Part shown: piece by piece, positions 46,405 through 57,652 of the stretch
Layout: the number at the start of each line of letters is the position of its first letter
How positions within the stretch are numbered: the first letter of the stretch is position 1
Assembly: GCF_932294415.1 (NCBI RefSeq)
Contig: NC_065536.1
Location: 31,887,354 to 31,951,353, forward strand
From: Quercus robur
Taxonomy: Eukaryota; Streptophyta; Magnoliopsida; Fagales; Fagaceae
Reading direction: 5' to 3'
DNA: 64,000 nt
Notes under the pieces: generated by a model
The model's input: the letters and a program-made list of their open reading frames with translations, nothing else
The model's database searches: none
What the model was told of the DNA's origin: nothing
Program-made: the position numbers and the translations under genes

Positions 46405-49140
46405 GAAGGGCTATCCACGAGTCAAGTCAGCTTGGGTTTGGGCTTGACCTGCACTCGACTCGATCAAGTCGGGCGACTGAAAATGTGTACTCGACCGAAC
46501 ATATGGGTCAAACCTGGCGGCTTGGGTCATCAGTTGAGTGGGTCGGATTCGTCGGTTAGGAGGGTTTGGGCTTCAGATTGGCCAATTTTGTGGATTTGCA
46601 TGAATTTTTTTAATTCCTATTCTTTACGGGCCTTTTGGGCCTAAATTTATGAGCTTACTTTTCACAAAGATATATATATATATATATATATCAGATGGGC
46701 CTCTTTTTACATCATTTATTTCAAATTGAGCCTTCAAGCTCAGCTTGCATTCAGCCACTACACAACTTTGAATCTTTTGGGCCTCTAGGCCATATCAATC
46801 CAAATTTAATGTTTTTAGTTCCCACATATAAACAAATGATGATAACAAATACACAAAATATCATGTAAAAGCCTGGGAAAAATAGCAAACAAATAAACAC
46901 ACATGATATCACTTTTTAACCACCTTAGAAACCACAGAATACAAGTAAGAAATATATTCAAAATGCCTTAGACTTAAGACCTGGGCAGTACCTTGAAAAG
47001 TCATAAACAAATCAAGAAAACTCAATAGTGTCATAGGCATAAAGATCCATCTCAACCTATTAAACCTGCCAACCATTCCACACATGTAATCTAGAAAAAA
47101 AATTCCAACAAATAAATCAATCACAACCACACAACAAGTATGGTAACAACAGATAAGAAGAGCATCCTACAATATTTTCATATATACATATACACACACA
47201 TATACATATACATATACTTAGTAAGGCATAGAGGCAGAGAAGGCAGATGGCAGATACTGCAAGTCTGTAAGGCAAAGGGATAGTTACAATATTCCCAATA
47301 GTATATATAATTAGTTACAATTATGAAATACCTAAGTATTTCCAAAACATAGCTTTTCTAAAGCATTAAAGAACAACTACTCTATTCTCTATATATAGTT
47401 AAGTCCATGACTTATAGGAGGAAAAAAAAAAACCCTATAAATTATAAGTTTTCTTTTATATAAGCAAGAGTTGGTTTATGAGTTAGAAAAGCAATATCTC
47501 TAAAAGAGCTTCCAAAATGTATCCAAAAGTTTGCCTCCTATACAAAATGTGTCCTTCCTCCTCCAAAAAAAGGGGCAAAAAAATATTTATCAAAAATATA
47601 TAAGGACAAGACGAAAAAATATAGAATAGCAGTAACCAAAATCAATAGAAAGGGCAGTAACCAAACTCAATAGAAATAACAGTAAGGGCAGAAACTTACT
47701 CGGCTAGTGATCAGTCATCAACACTAATTGAGATACCTTTGCTTGAGCTTGAGCTTTTGCTTGAACTTCCACCACCTACTGCTACTTGATTTATAACTAG
47801 AAAAGAAAAATAAATGAAGGCTATTAGATTAAATTTCATTTGAATAAGACACATTTAATAGCACTAAATAGACAAAATAGTTTGAAAGTTAAACATGTCA
47901 CCTAAGTCATGAAATTCATCTTCCAATGCCTCTACCTCATCCCTTGATTTGTGAAAAGAAATTGGATCTAAGTCTTGAGACCAATTTTGAGCACAAACAA
48001 GATTTTGAACCATGAGAGAAAAGAGTGAACTCCGAAATCCTCCAGTACTAAATGCAGACTCAAAAGCAACAATAGAAATAGGTATAGCCAACACATCCCT
48101 AGTCATTTTGGATTGCAATAGATACCTATTTGAATTGGCCTTCCACCACCCTAATATCTCAAATTTCACATCCCTTCTACTTTCACAATTTTCAACCAAA
48201 TATTTGTCAATCTCATTACTACACCCATGGACTACTCAGCCTCCAAGAAACGCTCATATCTAGAATTAATCATCACATATGGATTGGTACAAGAGTAATA
48301 ATCATACAACTTGACCTAGGTTCCCCTCACCAAATCAATCATCTCATCAACCAATTCATCCCCATAAATTTCAAAAAAAGAAAACTTCAAAAACCTCATT
48401 TTCTTTCTTGGATTAAGAACCACAGCCACATACAAAAGATGGTTAATTTTATCCACTTTCCCCCAATACTTATCAAATTTAGATTCCATTTTAGTTGCCA
48501 TGTTTTTCAAGAGGTGGTTTTGAGATTTAATTAAATGAGCAATATTCTCTCGAACAACAAAATTTTCATCAAAAATGATGTTTGAAGTAACATACAAAGA
48601 ACCGGAGAACTTCTTTGTTGCATTGTAAAAAAGCTTAAAAAACCCACAAATGTCCTACAATTTTGGAAATCAATACCACTAGGAGATTCCAATCCACCAC
48701 TATTCTCCTTGTTCATAAAGTATGAAGAATAATTATCATCCTCAAAGTCCATTCGTATGAACACTTTCTCAAAATTTTCAGTAGTTTCTAACGTGAGTTA
48801 GGTAGAGTTCGACCTAGTTGGTACATCAAGACAAAGAAGAGATTTAGACTCAATACCTAATCTCTCCACAAAACTCATAAAGTTTGATTTCAATTTGGTG
48901 ATGACTTCACATCCCTTACAGCTTCATGCACCTTAGCAATGGATGCATCAATTTCTTTCAAACCATCCCTCACAATCAAATTTAGGATATGTGCACAACA
49001 CCTCATGTGTAAGAACTCATATTCTAAAATAGTCTCCTTCCAATTTTTAGTTACAATTTGCAAAAACTTAATGGTGGCACCATTTAAGGTAGCATTGTCC
49101 ACTGTCAAAGTGAACATGCCATTAATACCCCTATAGACAC
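46405..49140 (-). mobile_element. hAT transposon, 5' part truncated
   Basis: The left end, GAAGGGCTATCCACGAGTC, followed by GC-rich AAGTC/GACTCG motifs, resembles the 3' terminal region of plant Ac-like hAT elements. The transposase pseudogene lies inside on the minus strand. The other end is missing: recognisable coding stops at about 49140, where LTR-like sequence starts. No target duplication can be checked. Confidence 0.6.
47864..49140 (-). pseudogene. hAT (Ac/RICESLEEPER-like) transposase pseudogene
   Basis: Reading 49140 towards 47864 on the minus strand: F-T-L-T-V-D-N-A (first catalytic Asp region), R-C-C-A-H-I-L-N-L-I-V (zinc-binding block), a middle part with M-A-T-K-M-x-S-K-F-D-K-Y-W-G (DUF4413-type region, about 48500-48430), and the C-terminal dimerisation domain with L-G-W-W-K-A-N, A-I-P-I-S-I-V-A-F-E-S-A-F-S-T-G-G (48130-48030). 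The N-terminal BED finger is absent. Frameshifts at about 48700 and 48600-48560 and stops break the frame. A protein of this type binds hAT ends and catalyses excision; this copy cannot. Confidence 0.85.
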
Positions 49141-50399
49141 TCAATTTTGCACTCATATGGGAGATGACCAAAATAATTATTCTAAGTACCCAAAAATCAT
49201 GATTGCATTTCATTCATCAAGTCATTCATCACATATCATAAAAATGATCTTGAGATTCTAACGATCGTGATGATATGTTCGGTTTCCAAATCGGACCATC
49301 GAATTGAAATATATCATAAGATCAAGTGTTAACAGTCAGCATGCATTCATTTGGGTGGAATTGATCACACGTAATTAATTGAAATTAATTTTAATTAGTT
49401 AGTAATTAAAATTAATTAAATGAATTTCTGTGATTGGTGGTTTATTTTGATTAAAATAAGTTTGGTTGTATGGGAATAAAAAAAAAATCTAATAATGTTA
49501 AAATTGAATTAATAATTAAGTTTTTAGGGTAATTATCATTGAGATAATTATTTAAAATATTTGATTACCAAGTTAGGATGAATTCTATCAGGAATATAAG
49601 TCCAAGACACATCCAATTACAATTCCCAACTCAGAAAAACACCCAAAAAGAGTCCAAAACATGCAAGAAGACAAAATTAGGCTGAAACTGCAGAGAGTGC
49701 CAATTAGCACTTGTGAAGTGTCAATCGGTAGTTGGAAAGTGCCAATTAGCACAAATTGCAGGATTAGTCTAGATACATTTTTTTTCAAGTAAAAACTCAT
49801 CATATTTGATTTTTTTGGGGATAAAATCTGACCCAACTCGTGTTTGCTGACTTCCAAAGCAACCCTAGTTTATTTTTTAAGCAAATACACCTCTATAAAT
49901 AGAGGAGAAACCCAAAATTCAGCACTCTTCTCCCTTTAACATTAAAGAAACTCTGGAAGTCTGACTTTAAGAATTTCTTTTCTGTAAAGTGATAATTCTT
50001 TAGAACTCAGGGAGATCCATTCCCTTTGACTTCTAAAGCAATTTTCCCTACAGAATTCATTTGTGCATTGATGCAAGTATTGAGTTTATTTCTTTAATAG
50101 CATGTATGTTTAATTGTTTATTTCCATGTATGTTTAATTGTGCATTCCATGTTAACATGTGGATATCAAAATCTAGCATGATCTTTTTAAATCTTGATTC
50201 CATGATTAGAACATGATGATTATTTGATTCACACGCTTGAACATGTAGATTTAGGGTTGTTAATGACATAATCTTATATTTATGGTTATTTGTTATTAAA
50301 TGCTTCAGATATGAAATTTTCTTGATAAAAACTCATCCTTTTTCATATCTAAAATCAAATCTGAAATTTTCTTAATAAAAACTCGTCCTTTTTCATATA
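49141..50399. mobile_element. Old LTR-like sequence, left part (interrupted by gypsy element)
   Basis: The block has a TATA-type box (TATAAATAGAGGAG at about 49895) and LTR-style composition, but no open frame. Its right edge is a ~50-base tandem repeat (TTTTTCATATCTAAAATCAA unit) that continues after the gypsy element at 63358. I infer one older element holding the gypsy insertion. Left boundary near 49140 is inferred from loss of hAT similarity. Confidence 0.45.
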
Positions 50400-50953
50400 T
50401 GATGAAGTTGAAACTTGACCTCGTCAGTATGCTCCTCGTCAATATCAATGGACGATCTTCGGTACCTGCTGTTAAGAAAAGAAAGGCAAAGGAGGTTTTC
50501 ACCAATGTAAGGCCAGTTGAGAATACTCTGATGCTAAAGTCAACTTATCAGTTCTTAAAAAAGTTTCTCACAATTGTCTCTCTAATTTTTCCTGTCCTTT
50601 TACCTGGGTTCCATTTCCCTTTTTATAGTTTGCTTTGGGTTGGTGCAATTATGTCTGTTAATGCTGCTCTGAGCGTTTTTCTCCTGAGAGGAACGTCGCA
50701 TTAATTGACAATGATGATTCCATTGAAGGTGTAACGGATGACCGTTGAGCCATTATTGCTCTTGTAACTGTTCCGGTGTAGTCATTGCTTGTCAGCTGTC
50801 TTGATGGCATTTATTCACGTCTTCAATGAGTGCTAGCTTGGCTCGTCTCAAAGGACGACGTACGATGACGGGATTTTACATTTACTCTCGTCCTCAACTT
50901 GAGTGTGGATAAGATCGTCTTTTATCTAGACAATCTTATCTTGATGCTCGTCA
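50400..50953 (-). repeat. 3' LTR of gypsy element
   Basis: In plus orientation it runs TGATGAAG...GCTCGTCA, TG...CA ends. Against the other LTR I count 8 differences in the first 76 bases, all transitions, so the insertion is not recent. Confidence 0.9.
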
Positions 50954-50968
50954 GTTGCCCCCCATTCC
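50954..50968 (-). promoter_or_regulatory. Polypurine-tract-like site
   Basis: On the minus strand GGAATGGGGGGCAAC lies directly upstream of the 3' LTR, where plus-strand DNA synthesis is primed in LTR retrotransposons. Confidence 0.55.
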
Positions 50969-52380
50969 TAGGTCATCAAGAAGTTGGACAATCTTAGGAA
51001 TATGGTTGGACATGACGCTTCGTATCTTCTCAATTACTGAAATTTGGCTCTTGTTTTAAATGCGAAACAACTATTTTTAGGAAGCGAACATGTGTCATTC
51101 TTCAATTTATGGTACGCGTGAAATTTCCTTGATTTTGGAACGCCTTAATTCTTAGTTTTCCTTTTAGAAATTTTTTTTTCCTCTTCCTCTTATTTGGTTT
51201 GAACTTCAACGCGCTTGAGAAATCTTCATTCTTCACAATTTCCCGGTAATACCTCTTTTCTCTATGCTTTGATGGTTGGTTTTGATTTCCTTAGTCAAAA
51301 GTGCCCCTTGGTCTCTTTTTCTTTGCTTAATTGGGAGTTTTCTTAGAATATTCCTTAGGTCGACATCCTCAAGTAGGCTTGTTTGTTCCCCATTTCTCTG
51401 CCCTTTGGCCCGTTTTATTTTTTCTTTATCCTTTAATTTGCCAATCTTTGATAAAACACCACTCGGAGATGGCCGCCATCGAGTATAGGGTGGATGATGT
51501 TCAATCTAGCGAGTTGGAGACTGGGTTGTCTTCCAATGCAGATTCTTTGAGTAAAGTAGTGGACACCGCTACTGCAAAATTGCCTTCATCTTCATCTTTA
51601 CCTCCCTTACATGCTCTTTCGGAGTCTTGTTCCTTGAAAGAAAAACATCTAACCGATTTTAGGAAGAGGTTTCAATTTCCCAAAGGGACCTCTATTAGAC
51701 TACCTCGCCTAGGTGAGAAAGCTTGCAACTTTGCTCACGAGGAGGTGTGTTTTTATAAGGCTAACTTTCTGTGTGGCCTTCACTTCCCCATCCACCCATT
51801 TATCTTGCACCTCCTAAATGAATTTTAGATTGCCCCTAGTTAGCTCGTCCCTAACGCTTAGAGGACGATAATAAGCTGCATGTCCATTTAGGTGTCTACT
51901 TGTGACGAAGAGATGATTACTTTAAATGAATTTTTGTTTTTGTATCGTTTGAAAGCTTCTACCCACTATGGGTATTTTGAACTTTTGCCTTGGGATAGGA
52001 AATCCAGGATTGTTAGGGGTTTTCCTTCGTCTTTTTGTGATTGGAAATCACGATATTTTTCTATTTCAGGAACGGGTCGGGAAACCTTGTCTGACGATTT
52101 CCGGGGGGAAGTCCCAAGATTACTACGAAAATGGGAAGTCCCAGCACTTAGTGCGTATTTCCGTTATCCTCTTTTGTCTTTCTTCCATATCTTGATTACT
52201 CGTCTAACGAAGTTCTTCTTTTGATTCTTCACAGCTCTTGATTGTCTTGATCTGGAAGATAAACATCATCACTGGGATCGTGCTGCCCTTGCCTACGCTT
52301 GTGAAATAGAGGATTTCGACGACCTCGTTGATCCTCGTCACTTGTTTGACTATTGTCTAGGCCCCGAACCTTTAAAGTAA

Positions 52381-52855
52381 CTAGTCGCCAACCCGTGCTA
52401 TGCACGGGAACCTATCTATTTATGTGGTAAACTAAATTGATTTTATAAAATTTTAAATTGATTAAGAAACTATATTATTGCATGAATTGCTCTTGTATAA
52501 CTTCAATTTGTGTTACAATTTGATAAAGAAGTCATTGTTTGAACGTGCAATGACTTATGAAAAATATTAAAGAATAGTTCATGACTATAAACTTATAACT
52601 ATTGAAAAGAATCAAAAGATTAAGAGCTTAAAAATTATAAAAATATATGTGTGTGTGACTACACAACAGAGAAATATAAGAGAAAAATTTGTTACACTCA
52701 AAATAATAATTCATGGTTAAAATTATTGAAATTTTCCAGATAGTTTTGGATATTACAAAAATATAACTCAAAAAGTCAGATGTTAAAACTTCCAAAAGGC
52801 CAAAAAATATTAAGGAATCATAAGATTTACATCCTATAAATTATTGAAACAAAAC

Positions 52856-52914
<59 letters not shown>

Positions 52915-53983
52915 GATTTTATAATAGAGAAATATAAAAGAAAAATCGATTACCTTCAAAAGAATAATACATGGTAAACATGTTCAAATATTTGCAAAAA
53001 CTAACACAAAATATATGACTATTCAAAAGAGAAAAATAAGAAGAAGAAAAAAGTACATGAACCTATAAAGTAATTAGTTTTAAATTTTAATGGGTCTAAA
53101 CTTTAAACAATGAAAAAAAATCACATGTTAGGTTGTGTTCCTAGCAACCTTGAAAGTAAAAGTAAAGGGAAAAAAAAAAACCATGAAATACCATCAGCCA
53201 ATAAGTTTTAATGGGTTTAAACTACAAACAATGAATAAAAATAATCATAAACAATCATAGGTGCAGGGTTTGGTTACCAAGATCAGATGGTTGTAAAACA
53301 CAACATTTCAACATTGATTTAGGGTTATGCAGAAGGCAACATAAATGACAGAAAATTGTTTTTACGTTGTCTGCTATGCCAACCATCTAAATATATTAAT
53401 TCCAAAAAAAATTAAATAAAATAATTCCTAGAATTATATGAGATAATTAAGAAGAACATCAAGCCCTTGCGTGGATGTTATTTGTGGACGGCTGTCCATC
53501 ACTGCAATTCATAGACTTTGTTGTTAATAAGACAATCGAGTTCAAAACTAAAAGCAATTAGGTGGCCTTTGTACTACAGGATTTGTTCTCATTGAAGAAT
53601 CAACTTGCTTCCTGCTATGGCTTCAATTTGATATGTGTGTTTTCTTTGTGAAAATTTGAGTGAGTGTGAAGGGTTTCGACCTTGGCAGAAGTTTATATTT
53701 GTGAAAATTTTTGTTATAGAATTTTAGTTGAAATAGAATTTTCAAGCTTTTGAAACATATATCTAATAGAATTTTATTTAAACTAAACTATTGTAATACT
53801 TGATAAGATATAAAACCAAAAATAAAAAGAATCCAAAAGAAAAAGAAAAAGAAAAAGAAAATAGTGATGACGTGGAAAATTGAACCAAAAATAAAAAGAA
53901 TCTAAAATAAAAAGAAAAAGAAAATAGTGATGACGTGGAAAATTGTGGGAACTCCAAAGGTTTCGGTTTTATATATATATATA
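52381..53983 (-). mobile_element. Helitron family A, copy 2 (non-autonomous)
   Basis: On the minus strand: hairpin CCCGTGC-ATA-GCACGGG (52408-52392), seven bases, then CTAG at 52384-52381, followed by host T. Sequence next to this end matches copy 1 at 29296. The 5' side contains GATGACGTGGAAAATTG repeated at about 53865 and 53929 and ends in a (TA)n tract, so its TC terminus is not recoverable. A long (TA)n runs at about 52865-52910. No coding. Confidence 0.8.
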
Positions 53984-54881
53984 TTAGCCACAAACCTGCG
54001 CGTTGCGCATGATAATTATTTTTATGGTAGTTTTATTAAAAAAATTTTATACAATTTAAACTAATTTAATAAAGAGTAATGTATTTTGTAATTATATTTT
54101 TATTCATTATAAGAATAATCATAAATGTAATATAGAAACAATCATAAATCATAAATTTAATAATTTTTGTCGTACTAAAATGAAAAAAAAAATACAATTT
54201 TTCTCAAAAATTCAAAAGGCAATTTAACGAAAATATTTATTTTTTAATAAAAGTTATTTATAACATTTTGTGAATCATTAAAAAGAAAATAAAATTTAGA
54301 AATTATTCTTTTAGTTTTAAACAAACTTTCTCAAACTTATTTTTTCTGCCTACAATCCAAAACACTGAAAAAAGTAACTAAAAAAATTAATAAAACTTAA
54401 CTATGATTAATTGAACCAATTAGGAAAAAAAATTGTTATTTATAATCTACTAAGGTTATTTTCTTTGCGGAAATTGTAATTTCGTCCACCCAAAACATAT
54501 TATGAAATAATCAATTATTAGCAAAATCTAAGAATTAAATTTTTATATATGCATTGTTATAAAATAATAATAATAATAATAATAAAAGTAAAATTGCGAA
54601 AGATAAAATTTGTCTCTCATCCAATAACTTTTGTTTAGCCAACCTTTGCTTTTCTCTAAATAAATTGCATTATAGAGTACTTTGTCTACCACAAAGGATT
54701 AAAAAATAAACAAAAATGATTAAAGTCTCATAGTTTAACATCTAAATTGAGCACTATAAAAATCATGCTATCAAATTACAGTAGCTACCAAATTAAATTA
54801 TCCAAATCATGCTATTTATTAGAATAATATTATATTTTTATATTTAATCCTTTATAATGCAATAGGATAACATTTAACAAT

Positions 54882-54921
<40 letters not shown>

Positions 54922-55022
54922 TGAATCGCATTAACCTAAAGTAGATTAAAGAATATAAAAATTTATCAACCTAAAGCGAAGATGCAAGAAAAATAAAAAA
55001 TAAAAATCCACTCAAAAATTGT

Positions 55023-55064
<42 letters not shown>

Positions 55065-55452
55065 AAGAACCTTTTTTTTTGTAAGGAAAAACTATGCATG
55101 GAATGAATGAGATAGTGACAAATTTATAGTAAGAAAGTGTGAATAAGAAGAGACAAAAATAGAGGAAGATGAAGGGAAAGATGAAGAATGATATTAATGT
55201 AGAGAGTAGTGGGGAGATGAGAAGGTGAGAGAATGAGAGAAGGAGAAAGGTTAGAGAAGTAGTGGGGAGATGAAAAGGTAAGGGAGGAAGAAAGGTTAGA
55301 GAAGTGTAAATATGAAATAAAAAAAAATTATAAATAATTATAAGAAAATGGAAAAAAAAAAGAAAAAAAAAATGATGACGTGGATGTTGACATGGCTCAA
55401 CGTGAGTGCAGCAGCATTAAACGCTACGCCTCAACTTTTAGTAATATATTGA
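53984..55452 (-). mobile_element. Helitron family B, complete ends (non-autonomous)
   Basis: On the minus strand the 5' end is TCAATATATTACTAAAAGTT (55452-55433), followed by the GC-rich stretch with CCACGTCATC usual for plant Helitrons. The 3' end has a hairpin TGCGC-AAC-GCGCA and CTAA at 53987-53984. Host bases are A before TC and T after CTAA, the expected AT target. Length 1,469 bases with (GA)n and (TG)n microsatellites (54888-54919, 55021-55065); no Rep/helicase. Confidence 0.85.
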
Positions 55453-56889
55453 TTTTTAAAGAAAACCCGCCGAGAAGAGAAGAGTAAGATTGTCTACCTC
55501 TCACTTCATCTTTGTTAATTCCATCTAACTGTCTAATTGCCTCTTGCTTTCTCTCCTTCTCTCCTTTCTTTTTCTTTTTTTTTTTTTTCCTTTTTTTATT
55601 GTAGAAATGGCCACCAGATACAGCAAAGATAAATTTGCCCGCATTAAAAACTTGAAAAACAAACCTCTAGCCAACCTGACTTTTGATTTGAAGAAAAGAA
55701 AGCTAAACAACGAGAACGCTGATACCATTGCTCTTCCATCTGCTCATGTTACCTCTTCTTCTCCAACCTCATCTTCGGAAGTGATTGCCATCACGCCCCT
55801 AATTACCCGTGCAAAAGGGAAAGGCAAAATTGGGATGAGCGTATGGGACGACCCTGCTACAACTCTGGGCCTTCCACACAACGTGATTACCAACGATGAA
55901 TTGAAGGGTTTATCGTCCATTCCCTCCTATGAGCTCATCAATCGACATATCCATAAGCTGCTGTAGGTATGTAATTTTGTTCTCCCAGCATCCCTTTTGG
56001 ATTGGTCTGTACGAGTGGGTATGCATGATCTCTTTCCTTATTTACTTGTTTCCATTAGGTCCTTGGGAAGTCATTGCGTATCACAACTGATTATTTGGAC
56101 ATAGAGGAGAAGGTTGTAGTGGCTATTTCGAAGGCAGAATCCGTCAAGGTTGAATGCTCCAAGTTGAAGAAAGATTTGATTGTTGTCATGAACAAGAGGA
56201 ATGATGCGAACTAGAAACTAAAGGAGCTTACAGAGGCCCTGCATGTGGAAAAGGCTCTTGTTGTTTAGAAGGACGAAAAAATTTAGGCTACCCTTCTAAA
56301 GACTGATGACGAGAGAGATAAGATCATCCAGAAGTTTAAGCAGTCAAAGGAATTTTCAGATCTTCAGTTCATGCAGTACTTTAAAGGGTTTGAGCTTCTA
56401 CACTAGTGGACAATAAAGCACCATAGCTTGGCCATGGACTTTTCTAGTTTGGATTTCGAGAAGATTGACACGAAGATTCTTGAAGACAAAGCAAAGGAGC
56501 AGGAATAGACTGAATCTGGTGTCATGGAGAAAGACCCTGCTGTGAACAAGGCTGCTAACAGAAAGGATGCTGACGAATCTACCGTTCCTCCTTCATGATT
56601 TCTTTCTCCCTCTTTTTTTTTTTTTTTTTTTTTTTTTGAGAACAATGGGTTCCCCTTTTGTTTTGGGGTGTTTTAACAAACAGTGTTTTCCTCCTTCTTT
56701 TAAGACTTTTATCTTGGACAACTTGTTGCTTTGCTTATGCTATAACTTTGTTGCTTATCTTCGCGAATTTAACTTTTATTGCTTAGCTTATGAGCTGGAC
56801 TTGGCTAAATCTTTTGTCCTCATGATTTGGCTTTTTAACTTCGTCTCTCATATTGACGGAGTCCTTCGTAAGTTGGATTTTTAATTTCA

Positions 56890-57310
56890 AAACTTTTATC
56901 CTTGTGATTTAAACTTAACGTTTTTTGCCACTTAACTTGGATTTTGATCTCGTCATTTACATTGACGTAGTTTTTATCCTTGTGACTTAAACTTAACGTT
57001 TTTACCACTTAACTTGGATTTTGACTACGCCATTTATATTGATGAGGTTTTTATCCTTGTGATTTAAACTTAACGTTTTTATCACTTTTCTTGGATTTTG
57101 ACCACGTCATTGACGAGGTTTTTATCCTTGTGATTTAAACTTAACGTTTTTATCACTTTTCTTGGATTTTGACCACATCATTGACAAGGTTTTTATCCTT
57201 GCGATTTAAACTTAACGTTTTTATCACTTAACTTGGATTTTGACCACGTCATTTATATTGACGAGTTTTTTATCCTTGTGATTTAAACTTAACGTTTTTA
57301 TCACTGGATC
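56890..57310 (+). repeat. Tandem repeat in gypsy element, 71-77-bp unit, six copies
   Basis: Copies start at about 56894, 56971, 57048, 57119, 57190 and 57266, each with TTTTATCCTTGTGATTTAAA then CTTAACGTTTTT and TTGGATTTTGACCACGTC. Units of 71 differ from those of 76-77 by loss of the TTATA/TTTAC bases after CGTCAT. The array lies between the antisense gene and the integrase end. Non-coding arrays at this position are common in Tat-type gypsy elements. Confidence 0.9.
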
Positions 57311-57652
57311 ATGATTTAAACTCATCAGGGTTTCTATCATGACTATTGCGCTTTGGACTTTCCTTTTCGCATGAGGTAGATTTTCTCTTTGGAATGTTTG
57401 TCATCAAAAGAAATAACTTCTGCAAACGTTTTGCCTATTTTATTCATCCTTGTTTATAAAGAGGGGTTACAAGGGTACTAATTTATGGAAACACAAAAGG
57501 TGCTGAAAATAAAGTACTGAAAGAAAAAATGGATAAATGCATAAAAACAATGAAATTGATGTCCCGCTTATCTATGGATAAATAAACGAGATGTTCCAAA
57601 CCCTGGAACTTATTAGGGCTGAGAATCTACTCCCAGCTCATTGATAATACTT

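Larger units (their letters stand above)
51469..56598 (+). pseudogene. Antisense extra ORF of gypsy element (PF04195-like plus coiled coil)
   Basis: The gene runs opposite to gag-pol. Its N-terminal part (51469-52376) has the blocks of the putative gypsy-type transposon domain: R-L-P-R-L-G-E-K-A, V-C-F-Y-K-A-N-F-L-C-G-L-H-F-P-I-H-P-F-I, L-N-E-F-L-F-L-Y-R-L-K, F-P-S-S-F-C-D-W-K-S-R-Y-F. Exon joins are inferred at 52376/55605 and 55966/56059. The C-terminal part (55607-56598) is Lys/Glu-rich and probably coiled coil. In-frame stops at 51826, about 51838-51890, 55964, 56212 and others mostly fit CAG to TAG or TGG to TAG changes. The start at 51469 follows the leader, with M-A-A-I-E-Y-R-V-D-D. 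The function of this gene class is unknown. The two Helitrons lie inside the 52377-55604 intron, four bases from the donor. Confidence 0.75.

Noticed and set aside
50399..50704. 101-codon frame at the left LTR and its relative at 62806-63042
   Set aside because: Both lie within the LTRs of the gypsy element, opposite to its transcription, without domain or independent support.
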